This document shows, piece by piece, positions 54,890 to 63,599 of a DNA stretch of 64,000 nucleotides; the stretch's first letter is position 1, and each line of letters begins with the position of its first letter. The position numbers and the translations under genes are program-made. The notes beneath the pieces are model-generated. The model was not told the origin of the DNA and made no database searches. It saw nothing but the letters and a program-made list of their open reading frames with translations. This DNA is from JBHJHP01 sp042219825. GTDB taxonomy: Bacteria > Bacteroidota > Bacteroidia > Bacteroidales > UBA5342. The DNA is taken from NCBI RefSeq assembly GCF_042219825.1, contig NZ_JBHJHQ010000005.1, positions 186,001 to 250,000 on the forward strand, read 5' to 3'.

Positions 54890-56539
54890 TTACTTATTAA
54901 AAAGTTCTTTTTCTGTCCATGCACCCAGTTTAAGATAGTTCTCGTAAATGGGCAGATACTTTTTATGATTCTCTTCGTTGGGTGTATAAGATGTCTCAAA
55001 ACCCTGACCCAACACTTTCTGAGCTTCGGTCACAGTTTTAAATTCACCGGCATTTACGGCTGCAAACATGGCGGCACCAAAAGCACAGGTCTGATCTGAA
55101 GAGTGAACCTTAATCGGCATATTCAGTACGTCGGCTAAAGTCTGCATCACAAATTTTGATTTTTTAGCCACACCACCAAGCGCTATGATCTGGTCAATTT
55201 CCACACCATTTTCCACAAAACGGTCAACGATGGCTTTTGAACCAAACGCTGTGGCTTCAACCAATGCACGGAAAATCATCGGTGCTGTACTACCAAGGTT
55301 GATCCCTGTAATAGTACCCTTTACCAGCTGGTTGGCATCCGGAGTACGTCGACCGTTCATCCAGTCTGTTGCCAGCAAAGCAGTTTCACCAATTTCCATT
55401 TTGGAAGCTTCCTCCGAAAGTTTCGGAATAATCTTATCTTCAAGCTGTGCAGCAAGTTCCTTATCATCAAGGAATGACAATGGCCAGGTGATCAAACGCT
55501 TGAACCAGGCGTACACATCTCCAAAGGCGCTTTGACCGGCTTCCAGACCAACAGTCATTGGAATAACAGATCCGTCCACCTGACCACAGATACCCGGAAT
55601 AAGTTTCTTATCTACTTCATCGTAATCAGCCACCATGATATCACAGGTTGAAGTACCCATAATTCGCACCAGTGTTTTTGGCGTTACTTCACCTCCAACA
55701 GCGCCCATGTGCGCATCAAATGCACCAACACCAACTTTTACCTTAGTACTCAAACCAAGACGTTTGGCCCATTCCTCAGTCAACGTGCCAACAACTTCGT
55801 CGCTTGTATAAGTTTTTTCAAATAGCCTGTCACGGTAACCAGCCAGAAGAGGATCAAGAGTTGTTAAGAATTTTTCACTTGGAAGTCCACCCCACTCTTC
55901 ATGCCACATTGCCTTATGTCCTGCAGCACAACGGCTACGTTTAATTTCTTCTGGTTTTGTGTTTCCTGTAATTAATGCAGGTAACCAGTCACAATGCTCA
56001 ATCCATGAATAAGATGCATTACGCACAACTTCATCATCACGTAATACATGAAGAATTTTTGCCCACACCCATTCTGATGAATAAACACCACCTTCGTATT
56101 GGGTATAATCAACCTCCCATTTTGCAGCCAACTCATTAATCTGTGCAGCCTCTTTTACGGCTGTATGATCTTTCCAAAGCACAAACATCGCATTTGGATT
56201 TTCAGCAAATTCAGGAGTAAGTGCAAGTGGTGTACCTTCAGCGTTGGTTAATACCGGCGTACTGCCTGTGGTATCGAATGCCATACCCACAACGTTCTCT
56301 GCCACATCGGGCGGACATTGTGCAAGCGCTTCCTTAACCGTGTATTCCAGCACTTCGATATAATCAAGCGGATGCTGACGATACTGATCCTTATGCGGCA
56401 CACAGTATTTGCCATCCATCCAGCGGGGATAATATTTTACGGCTGTAGCCATTTCCTTCCCTGTTTCCACATCAACAATAATGGAACGGGCAGAATCGCT
56501 ACCGTAATCCAGACCGATTACATATTTCTTTTCTGACAT
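54890..56539 (-). CDS. araB: Ribulokinase
   Basis: Phosphorylates L-ribulose to L-ribulose 5-phosphate, the second step of L-arabinose breakdown. 549 residues, normal length. FGGY-kinase features: N-terminal phosphate loop GLDYGSDSARSIIVDVETG, AFDTTGSTPV, the catalytic-base region GVGAFDAHMGAVGG, and DWMNGRRTPDANQLVKG, typical of AraB. The C-terminal ATP-binding segment reads IALGGVAKKSKFVMQTLADV. It is the last gene of the minus-strand ara operon, 18 bases after araD. Confidence 0.96.
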   Translation of the reverse strand: MSEKKYVIGLDYGSDSARSIIVDVETGKEMATAVKYYPRWMDGKYCVPHKDQYRQHPLDYIEVLEYTVKEALAQCPPDVAENVVGMAFDTTGSTPVLTNAEGTPLALTPEFAENPNAMFVLWKDHTAVKEAAQINELAAKWEVDYTQYEGGVYSSEWVWAKILHVLRDDEVVRNASYSWIEHCDWLPALITGNTKPEEIKRSRCAAGHKAMWHEEWGGLPSEKFLTTLDPLLAGYRDRLFEKTYTSDEVVGTLTEEWAKRLGLSTKVKVGVGAFDAHMGAVGGEVTPKTLVRIMGTSTCDIMVADYDEVDKKLIPGICGQVDGSVIPMTVGLEAGQSAFGDVYAWFKRLITWPLSFLDDKELAAQLEDKIIPKLSEEASKMEIGETALLATDWMNGRRTPDANQLVKGTITGINLGSTAPMIFRALVEATAFGSKAIVDRFVENGVEIDQIIALGGVAKKSKFVMQTLADVLNMPIKVHSSDQTCAFGAAMFAAVNAGEFKTVTEAQKVLGQGFETSYTPNEENHKKYLPIYENYLKLGAWTEKELFNK

Positions 56540-56557
56540 GATATAAATTGAGTTTAA

Positions 56558-57250
56558 TTATTTCTGACCATAATAAGCATTTGGTCCATGCTTACGTTCA
56601 TAATGTTTTTTAATAAGCAGCGGGTTCATTTTCAAATTTGGGTTCACACCGTAAGCAATGGAAGCCATTTTGGCAACCTGCTCCATAACAACCGCATTGT
56701 GAACGGCATTATCGGCATCTTTTCCCCATGCAAACGGACCGTGGTTCTGAACCAAAACACCAGGTATCTCATCCGGATTTTTATCCTTGAATGTGTCAAT
56801 AATCACTGTTCCCGTTTCCAGTTCATAACCCTTTTCTCCAAACACTTCTTCTTCAGTCATCTGGCGGGTACAAGGTATCTCATCCGAAAAATAATCGGCA
56901 TGTGTTGTGCCTATATTTGGAATACCAACACCGGCCTGAGCCCACGACGTAGCATAAGTGGAATGCGTGTGAACCACACCACCAATATTAGGAAAAGCTT
57001 TATACAGTTCAATGTGCGTAGCAAGGTCAGAAGATGGTTTTAAATTTCCCTCTCTTACATTTCCGTCAAGATCAACAACTACCATATCAGAGGCTTTCAT
57101 CACTTCGTAATCCACCCCACTCGGCTTGATCACAACTAAACCTGATTCCCTGTCAATAGCACTAACATTTCCCCAGGTAAAGATTACCAAACCATGCTTC
57201 ACCAAATCGATATTGGCTTTAAAAACTATCTCTTTTAAATTATCTAACAT
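56558..57250 (-). CDS. araD: L-ribulose-5-phosphate 4-epimerase
   Basis: Converts L-ribulose 5-phosphate to D-xylulose 5-phosphate by a retro-aldol reaction, feeding the pentose phosphate pathway. 230 residues, matching E. coli AraD. Zinc ligands His94 and His96 are in VVHTHSTYATSW, and His170 in NHGPFAWG; the substrate-binding SSDLATH (about 73-79) and GNVSAID (about 27-33) are present. It lies between the regulator and araB. The 57-base gap upstream shows no operator-like repeat, so it is probably part of the long transcript. Confidence 0.96.
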   Translation of the reverse strand: MLDNLKEIVFKANIDLVKHGLVIFTWGNVSAIDRESGLVVIKPSGVDYEVMKASDMVVVDLDGNVREGNLKPSSDLATHIELYKAFPNIGGVVHTHSTYATSWAQAGVGIPNIGTTHADYFSDEIPCTRQMTEEEVFGEKGYELETGTVIIDTFKDKNPDEIPGVLVQNHGPFAWGKDADNAVHNAVVMEQVAKMASIAYGVNPNLKMNPLLIKKHYERKHGPNAYYGQK

Positions 57251-57307
57251 AAAAACTGATTTTATTATCCGAATAATTTTCTATAATGAGGTAAAAAGTT
57301 ATACAGA

Positions 57308-58003
57308 TTAAACCGGCACACCGAACGAAAAACTTTCATCCGACAGATCATTATATTTCTCCTCGTTAAAACGGTACAGGAAAGCACCTCTTTTTGAAGA
57401 AATCTTGTCTTTCTCTTCCAGCTTTTCAAGAACACCCATCGATAATATTTTTTTTCTGAAATTCCGTTTATCCATTTCTCGCTGATATATTGCTTCGTAT
57501 AGACGCTGTAACTGCGTTAATGTAAACTTCTCAGGAAGCAAATTAAAACCTATCGGTTGACTGGCTGCTTTTCTTCTTAACCGTTTTAAAGCTTTATCAA
57601 CCATTTTATAATGGTCGAAAATCAGTTCCGGCAACTCATCCAGCTGCACCCAGTGGGCATTATGACTTTTAACCAATTCCTTATCGTATGATTCAATATT
57701 GATTAAAGCAGAATAAGCCAGTGATATTACACGTGCGCCAGGATCCCTTTCCGGTTCACTAAAAACCTGTAACTGATCAAGATATACATCGGTTAAACCA
57801 GTAAGTTCATTCAGTACTCTGGCAGCAGCACCATCTGCACTTTCGTCCTCCTTAATAAAACCACCCATCAATGACCACTGTCCTTTGGCCGGTTCAAAAG
57901 TTCGTTGAAGTAAAAGCAGTTTGAGTCCTTCATCATCGAATCCGAAAATAATACAGTCAACTGCCAGAATAAACTGATGTTCCTTTCTGTAAAATTCTAC
58001 CAT
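57308..58003 (-). CDS. Nudix-domain transcription regulator, AraR-like (NrtR family)
   Basis: 231 residues. The N-terminal Nudix fold (about 8-145) is followed by a winged-helix region (about 165-220, FTLTQLQRLYEAIYQREMDKRNFRKKILSMG, KRGAFLYRF), the NrtR-family layout. The Nudix box at 48-70 is degenerate: the catalytic REUxEE is RVLNEL, so hydrolase activity is probably lost. In Bacteroides an NrtR-family protein (AraR) is established as the repressor of L-arabinose genes, released by L-arabinose. Position inside the ara operon, 12 bases after the symporter, supports the same role. Its likely operator is the palindrome at 59781-59799 upstream of the operon. Confidence 0.85.
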   Translation of the reverse strand: MVEFYRKEHQFILAVDCIIFGFDDEGLKLLLLQRTFEPAKGQWSLMGGFIKEDESADGAAARVLNELTGLTDVYLDQLQVFSEPERDPGARVISLAYSALINIESYDKELVKSHNAHWVQLDELPELIFDHYKMVDKALKRLRRKAASQPIGFNLLPEKFTLTQLQRLYEAIYQREMDKRNFRKKILSMGVLEKLEEKDKISSKRGAFLYRFNEEKYNDLSDESFSFGVPV

Positions 58004-58014
58004 TTATTACGATT

Positions 58015-59733
58015 TTACCAGAAATAAATATAGAATGCTACTGTGATACCAACTATAATAGCAGAGTTAATTATATCCCACTGATTCCAGCTTGCACGAG
58101 TCGCAGCCTTCTGTTCTGCTGTAACAGAAGAAAAGGTCAGACCAGCAATTTGTTCTGCAGGAGCAGGTTTTGTAAATGCACTTACCACCAGAATAACAAG
58201 CATACTGAATATAAGCATACCACCACTGAAGAATAACCAGTTAACATCGTAAAATAATCCGTAGAACCAATTGTGAACACCATGTTCAGCAGCCCATAAT
58301 TTTACATCTGTAAATCCGTCCGCTTTCGCCAGGGATGAATATAGAACTTTAGCTCCTAAACGTATAACGCCGATAATAAATCCTGCGATCATACCCCACA
58401 TACCACCCTTAGGCGTAGGCTTAGTAGAAAGAATACCCAAAAGGAAAGCAGCTGCAATACCAGGAGCCAGAACTGACTGAACATCCTGCAGATAGGTATA
58501 TAATACATTACCTATAGAGCGCATAATCGGTATCCACAAAATTCCTAAAACTACTACCACGACCGTAGCTATTCTTCCAACCTGCAACAGTTTCTTTTCT
58601 GTAGCCGTCGGCTTGAATTTTTTATAGAAGTCTATGGTAAACAGCATGGAAGATGAGTTAAACAATGATGCCAGTGAACTCATCAGTGCTGCAAGGATAC
58701 CCGAAACAACAAGTCCCTTGACACCTGCCGGCAACAGGGTTGCTACTAAGGTTGGGAAAGCTGCATCAGCAGTTGTCAGTTCAAATACTTTACCATTGAT
58801 CACCACACCTTTCTGTGCCAGTGCAAATGCAATCATACCAGGAATCATAAACAGGAATACCGGTGTTAATTTAAGATACGCACCAAAGATGGTACCACGT
58901 CTTGATTCTTTTTCATCCTTACCCGAAAGTACACGCTGAACAATAAACTGGTCAGTACACCAATACCAGAAACCAATAACAGAAGAACCTATCAACACCC
59001 CAAGCCATGGAAAGCTTTCGTCACGGTTACTCCTTATCAGGTTCGCCATTGAATCTCCGTAATCATTTACAGGAACTGCTCTTGTAATGCGAATCACTTC
59101 CTCCCAGCCTCCAACAGCTTTAAGTCCCAGTACCAAAATAATTACAGATCCCAGTAGCAGGATTGGTGTTTGCAAAACTGATGTATACAACACCGATTTC
59201 ATACCACCGATAACAGTATAAATAGCTGTCAGCAGTACCAAACCAATGGCCGATATCCAGAAAAAGTCAATTCCCCAGAGTGATTCAATTCCAAAAACGT
59301 TTTTGAATACAATACCACCGGCATAAACAGTTACAGCAACTTTAGTCAACACGTAACTGATAAGTGAAATAAGTGATAAGATAGAACGGGACTCCTTGTT
59401 ATATCGCTTTTCAAGGAATTCAGGCATGGTAGTTACCATACTACGTGAATAGAACGGTACAAATACCCATCCAAGAATAAGGATCATCCAACCCTGAATT
59501 TCCCAGTGTGCCATCGCCATACCGCTGGATGCTCCTGCACCGGCCAAACCAATCAGGTGTTCAGAACCAATGTTTGAGGCGAAAATCGAAGCACCGATCG
59601 CAATCCATGTTGCATCACGACCTGCCAGAAAGTAATCGCCTGAACTAGTTTGCTTCTGACGGAAAACCCAAACAATGATTCCGGCCAGAGCAAGGCCAAA
59701 AAGACCAATAACAATCCAATCTAAAGTTGCCAT
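58015..59733 (-). CDS. Sodium:solute symporter (SSS/SGLT family), probable L-arabinose transporter
   Basis: 572 residues with about 14 hydrophobic segments. SSS features: GIIVWVFRQKQTSSGDYFLAGRDATW at the start, then SIFASNIGSEHLIGLAGAGASSGMA (sodium/sugar-binding first-helix region), VYAGGIVFKNVFG, TAIYTVIGGMKSVLYTSVLQ, and a large substrate-gate motif region (YWCTDQFIVQRVLSGKDEKESRRG) typical of SGLT sugar symporters. It imports sugar together with Na+. First gene of the minus-strand ara operon and therefore directly under the proposed operator. Arabinose specificity is inferred from context. Confidence 0.88.
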   Translation of the reverse strand: MATLDWIVIGLFGLALAGIIVWVFRQKQTSSGDYFLAGRDATWIAIGASIFASNIGSEHLIGLAGAGASSGMAMAHWEIQGWMILILGWVFVPFYSRSMVTTMPEFLEKRYNKESRSILSLISLISYVLTKVAVTVYAGGIVFKNVFGIESLWGIDFFWISAIGLVLLTAIYTVIGGMKSVLYTSVLQTPILLLGSVIILVLGLKAVGGWEEVIRITRAVPVNDYGDSMANLIRSNRDESFPWLGVLIGSSVIGFWYWCTDQFIVQRVLSGKDEKESRRGTIFGAYLKLTPVFLFMIPGMIAFALAQKGVVINGKVFELTTADAAFPTLVATLLPAGVKGLVVSGILAALMSSLASLFNSSSMLFTIDFYKKFKPTATEKKLLQVGRIATVVVVVLGILWIPIMRSIGNVLYTYLQDVQSVLAPGIAAAFLLGILSTKPTPKGGMWGMIAGFIIGVIRLGAKVLYSSLAKADGFTDVKLWAAEHGVHNWFYGLFYDVNWLFFSGGMLIFSMLVILVVSAFTKPAPAEQIAGLTFSSVTAEQKAATRASWNQWDIINSAIIVGITVAFYIYFW

Positions 59734-59780
59734 AATAGTTATTGCATTAGTTAATTAATACGTTAATGTTGCAAGATTAA

Positions 59781-59799
59781 AAGTGTAAAAGTAACACTT
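59781..59799. promoter_or_regulatory. Candidate AraR operator in the divergent ara promoter region
   Basis: AAGTGTAAAAGTAACACTT is an inverted repeat with 6 bp arms (AAGTGT/ACACTT) around a 7-base centre. On the minus strand TAATCTTG (59779-59772), one mismatch from TAnnTTTG, lies directly beside it, so the repeat falls between the -7 and -33 positions of the symporter promoter, where a repressor would block transcription. No second copy was found inside the operon. Confidence 0.6.
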
Positions 59800-59933
59800 A
59801 AATATCGAACTACAATATAAAGTTGCAATTTATTTTGATTCCAATTTGGAGCAAATAAAATTAATACTTTGAAAACAACCAAAATAGCTCCAGATTTCTT
59901 TTAGCAAACATGTTGCAGAATAGAAAAATGCCC

Positions 59934-59963
59934 TTGTACAATTAATATTAGTTGCTACATTTG
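59934..59963 (+). promoter_or_regulatory. Promoter of galM and the sugar permease
   Basis: TTG at 59934-59936 and TACATTTG at 59956-59963 form a Bacteroidota -33/-7 pair with a 19-base spacer. Transcription would begin near 59970, about 35 bases before the galM ATG. Confidence 0.7.
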
Positions 59964-60004
59964 CAGGTACTCGCAAAATATTTGGAAAACTACAATAAAT
60001 TATT

Positions 60005-61069
60005 ATGAAAATACTGGAAGAATCTTTATTCAAAGGAACGTGGGAAGATAAAGAAACCCGATTAATTACATTGAAGAATAAAAATGGCATGGTTGTTCAG
60101 GTAAGCAACTTTGGAGGCAAAATTGTAAGCATTTATGCACCTGACAGGAATGGTGAATTTGCAGACGTGGTTTTAGGTTATGACTCCATTGATGGTTATT
60201 TTAAAGGGCATGAATACTTTGGCGCCATTTGTGGACGTTACGCGAACCGCATCTCCAAAGGAAAATTTACATTGGACGGAAAATCGTACCAGCTTCCGAT
60301 CAACAACGGGCCAAACAGTCTGCATGGCGGACTCGAAGGATATAGCATGAAGGTTTTTGACTGTGAGCCTGTTAAAGAACTAAACAATGGTTCTTCTGTA
60401 AAAATGAGTTATTCCGATCCTGACGGTAAAATGGGATATCCGGGCAATGTTGAATTTTCAGTCACATATACGCTGACAGATAACAATGAATTGAAACTGG
60501 ATTACGAAGCCACAACTGATCAGGCTACTCCAATAAACATTGCCGGTCACTCCTACTTTAACCTTGCAGGCGAAGGCAATGGAAGCATTGAAGGACACGA
60601 ACTGATGATCAACGCATCGCATTTTACTCCAATGGACGATGTATCTATTCCGACTGGTGAAATAAAACCTGTAAAAGGAACACCTATGGATTTCACCTCG
60701 TTCAAAGTAATCGGATCACGCATAAACGAGGATGATGAGCAACTGAAATTTGGGAAGGGATATGATCATAACTGGGTCATCGACAAAAAAGAAAATGAAC
60801 CGGGACTGGCTGCCGATTATTATGAAAAGGCTTCCGGAAGAGGCATGAAAGTTTACACTACACAACCTGGTGTTCAGTTTTATTCCGCAAACTGGACAGA
60901 TGAGCAGGGAACCGGAAAACATGGCCATACATATGGCGAACGTCATGCCTTGTGCCTTGAGACACAACATTTCCCTGATTCACCCAACAAGGCAAATTTC
61001 CCTTCGGTCATCCTTAGGCCGGGTGAAACTTATCTGCATTCATGTGTATATAAATTTTATACTAAATAA
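60005..61069 (+). CDS. galM: Aldose 1-epimerase (mutarotase)
   Basis: Interconverts alpha and beta anomers of aldoses before their use. 354 residues, normal for GalM. Family motifs: FGAICGRYANRI (72-83), NGPNSLHGG (101-109) with His107, the catalytic acid region AGHSYFNLAGE with His182, and the catalytic base Glu319 in CLETQHFPDSPN. No signal peptide, so cytoplasmic. Divergent from the ara operon and followed 24 bases later by the permease gene; in this context L-arabinose is the likely sugar, as inference. Confidence 0.93.
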   Translation: MKILEESLFKGTWEDKETRLITLKNKNGMVVQVSNFGGKIVSIYAPDRNGEFADVVLGYDSIDGYFKGHEYFGAICGRYANRISKGKFTLDGKSYQLPINNGPNSLHGGLEGYSMKVFDCEPVKELNNGSSVKMSYSDPDGKMGYPGNVEFSVTYTLTDNNELKLDYEATTDQATPINIAGHSYFNLAGEGNGSIEGHELMINASHFTPMDDVSIPTGEIKPVKGTPMDFTSFKVIGSRINEDDEQLKFGKGYDHNWVIDKKENEPGLAADYYEKASGRGMKVYTTQPGVQFYSANWTDEQGTGKHGHTYGERHALCLETQHFPDSPNKANFPSVILRPGETYLHSCVYKFYTK

Positions 61070-61093
61070 TATTTAACCTTAATAAGTTTAACA

Positions 61094-62305
61094 ATGACAA
61101 ACGAAAAAAACAAGTATCTTTTTCCATTGATCGTAATGGCATCGTTGTTTTTCCTGTTCGGATTTATTACAACTATGAATAACTCTACTATTGAGTTCCT
61201 TAAAAGTGCGTTTGGACTGAATGATGTGCAAAAACAGCTTCCAAACACTTTTTTCTATGGCGCTTATATCCTTTCTATTCCGGTTGGCTTCCTGATTAAC
61301 AAGATAGGCTACCGCTTTTCAATTTTTACCGGATTAGGACTTATCGCCATTGGATTCTTTGCCAGTATTCCTGGTGTTGGATTTGGATATTATGGCTTTC
61401 TAAGCGCTGTATCAATTTTTGCAATTGGTGTTGTGATCCTTCAGGTTGCAGCAGCGCCTTACGTTGTTGCTTTGGGTCCCGCCAAGAGTTCCGCAAGCCG
61501 ATTAACCTTAACCAATGCATTAAACTCAGTTGCGACCGTTATTGCACCTATTTTTGTTTCCATACTACTTGTTACTCCGGAACTTGCTCCGGGTGAAACA
61601 TTGGATAATTCTGCAATTAAAGATATTGTGGCTGGTCCATTTACTGGTATTGGTATTGCCACAGCCGTAATACTTATCATTATGTTATTCCTTAAACTTC
61701 CAAACATTAAAGAGAAAGAAGAAGAAGAAGGAAAAACAGGAAATTACAAATCAAGTGCATTTAAATATACGCACGTTTGGCTCGGCTCACTAGCTATTTT
61801 TGTTTACATGGGTATTGAGATTGGTATCCCAAGTTTCTTTGCAGACTTTGCCGCTAAAAAAGGTGCTGTCATTGAGACTTCAACAACAGATATGTTGAAA
61901 TTCTACTGGGGTGGTTTAATGGTTGGCCGTTTGATCGGTATCTTCGTACTGAACAAATTCAAACCAAACCTGATCCTCTCGATTTGTGCTTTAGGTGGTG
62001 CAGCATTGCTTGGCGGAAGTATTGCTATGTCCGGAAACATCAGCATGTGGTTATTCCTTGGAACAGGTTTGTTCCACTCCATCATGTGGCCGGTCATCTA
62101 CAGTCTTGCACTTGAAGATTTGGGACCTCATTCAGATGTTGCTTCAGGTGTAATTGCTACATCTGTTATTGGTGCAGCAATTCTGATGCCTATCATGGGT
62201 GGTATTCAGACAGCAACAGGAACAGTTATTGCAGCAGTCAGCGCAATTTTCATTTATTATGCTTACCTGATCTTCTTTGCAACCAAAGGATCAAAAATCA
62301 GATAA
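61094..62305 (+). CDS. FucP-like MFS sugar permease
   Basis: 403 residues with 12 hydrophobic segments. FucP/GluP-family features: FPLIVMASLFFLFGFITTMNNSTIEFLKSAFGL in the first helix, a Gly-rich second segment (FYGAYILSIPVGFLINKIGYR), ASRLTLTNALNSVATVIAP in the middle, and WPVIYSLALEDLGPHSDVASG near the tenth helix. The proteins import L-fucose, glucose, galactose or arabinose with protons. Co-transcribed with galM and divergent from the sodium symporter, so the locus has two different sugar importers. Substrate is not fixed by sequence. Confidence 0.88.
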   Translation: MTNEKNKYLFPLIVMASLFFLFGFITTMNNSTIEFLKSAFGLNDVQKQLPNTFFYGAYILSIPVGFLINKIGYRFSIFTGLGLIAIGFFASIPGVGFGYYGFLSAVSIFAIGVVILQVAAAPYVVALGPAKSSASRLTLTNALNSVATVIAPIFVSILLVTPELAPGETLDNSAIKDIVAGPFTGIGIATAVILIIMLFLKLPNIKEKEEEEGKTGNYKSSAFKYTHVWLGSLAIFVYMGIEIGIPSFFADFAAKKGAVIETSTTDMLKFYWGGLMVGRLIGIFVLNKFKPNLILSICALGGAALLGGSIAMSGNISMWLFLGTGLFHSIMWPVIYSLALEDLGPHSDVASGVIATSVIGAAILMPIMGGIQTATGTVIAAVSAIFIYYAYLIFFATKGSKIR

Positions 62306-62324
62306 ACATCTGTTAAAATATTTT

Positions 62325-62357
62325 GAAAGCGGGACGTTTCGTTCCGCTTTCTTTTTG
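62325..62357 (+). terminator. Terminator of the galM-permease transcript
   Basis: GAAAGCGGGAC (62325-62335) pairs with GTTCCGCTTTC (62341-62351) with one G-T wobble and a 5-base loop, followed by TTTTT. It starts 20 bases after the permease stop. Confidence 0.85.
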
Positions 62358-62754
62358 CATATAAAAATAGTATTTCGCTAAATCGTTTAAACGTGCAGCC
62401 TTGTTTTTTAGACACAACAATCAAGAACCGAGTCCCGAAAAATACAAATCAGAGATTTAATATTTTAGGAGGATCCTCCTAAATTAAATGTAATTAAAAT
62501 TGCAAATTTCAGGGAATTAAAAACTTTGAATCACGCGTTAATGACTTTTTAGTAGGTTGACCTATATCAGGAATGTCCATTCATAATTCTTCATTGATAA
62601 CGTATGGCATTCACTTTGTTCATTTATCCGGGGTTATTAATTTTTCTCCCTTTTACGTTCAACGACTAACGACCCACGACTAAAATTTCACGTCACAACC
62701 TTTCAAATTAACCCGGTTTAAATTGACAGATATTTTCTATGCCTTTTAAAATTG
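62358..62754. other. Intergenic region with a 20-bp perfect palindrome
   Basis: About 400 bases without a gene. It contains the perfect palindrome TTTAGGAGGATCCTCCTAAA at 62464-62483 and, at 62383-62402, a stretch around GTTTAAAC that resembles one at 45130-45150. Nothing else is recognisable. Confidence 0.4.
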
Positions 62755-62762
62755 TATTTTTG
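62755..62762 (+). promoter_or_regulatory. -7 promoter box of pepE
   Basis: TATTTTTG matches TAnnTTTG and ends 15 bases before the pepE ATG, giving a leader of about 10 bases. No -33 TTG at normal spacing. Confidence 0.5.
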
Positions 62763-62777
62763 TAAAAAAACAAGCAC

Positions 62778-63482
62778 ATGCAACTTTTATTAATCAGCAA
62801 TTCAACCAATGCCGGAGAAGCATACCTGGAATATCCCAGAGAAGAGATCAGAAAGTTTCTTAGCGGGAGTAGCAAAATTGTATTCATTCCTTTTGCTGCT
62901 GTTGGGTTTTCGTATGACACTTACACAGAGAAAGTAAACGAAAGCCTTAGTAAAGCGGGATTAAAAGTAACAGGAATACATACGTTTCCGGATCAGGTAA
63001 AAGCAATAAAAGACGCTGACGCCATTATGGTAGGTGGCGGAAATACATTTCAATTGGTAGCAGAGTTGTATAACCAAAATCTGATGGAAGTTATCCGCGA
63101 AAGAGTTGTTTCAGGCATAAAATATGTAGGTTGGAGTGCCGGGTCAAACATCACATGCCCCACACTGATGACTACCAACGACATGCCGGTTACTGAGCCA
63201 AAATCCTTCAAAACGCTTAATCTAATTCCTTTTCAGATCAACCCGCATTACATGGATGCCAACCCGGACGGTCATGCCGGTGAAACAAGAGAACAACGTA
63301 TCAATGAATTTACAGTATTGCACCCCGAAATCTGGGTTGCCGGACTACGTGAAAGCACTATGTTTTTGGTTACTAATGATAGCATCATTTTAAAAGGACC
63401 TAAAACATGCAGAATTTTTAAATTTGGGAAAGAACCTTTGGAATTATCTTCAGAAGATAATTTCAGTTTCCTGTTAAACTAA
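62778..63482 (+). CDS. pepE: Peptidase E (alpha-aspartyl dipeptidase)
   Basis: Cytosolic serine dipeptidase of family S51 that cleaves Asp-X dipeptides. 234 residues, close to E. coli PepE (229). The nucleophile is Ser120 in VGWSAGSNIT, the catalytic His is His157 in INPHYMD, and MVGGGNTFQLV (84-94) is the family glycine motif. Monocistronic with its own promoter box. Well supported. Confidence 0.94.
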   Translation: MQLLLISNSTNAGEAYLEYPREEIRKFLSGSSKIVFIPFAAVGFSYDTYTEKVNESLSKAGLKVTGIHTFPDQVKAIKDADAIMVGGGNTFQLVAELYNQNLMEVIRERVVSGIKYVGWSAGSNITCPTLMTTNDMPVTEPKSFKTLNLIPFQINPHYMDANPDGHAGETREQRINEFTVLHPEIWVAGLRESTMFLVTNDSIILKGPKTCRIFKFGKEPLELSSEDNFSFLLN

Positions 63483-63545
63483 TTTTTAAGAATTTATAAC
63501 AGAGCTCCGTTCAAGCATACAACATAAAGTATCCATGCGCCTTGG

Positions 63546-63553
63546 TAATTTTG
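63546..63553 (+). promoter_or_regulatory. -7 promoter box of lptB
   Basis: TAATTTTG matches TAnnTTTG and lies 46 bases before the lptB ATG. No -33 TTG is visible at normal spacing. Confidence 0.45.
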
Positions 63554-63599
63554 CTTATATTCGTACAGATTTTAAAACAGCGATAAAATTGTTTTCTCT

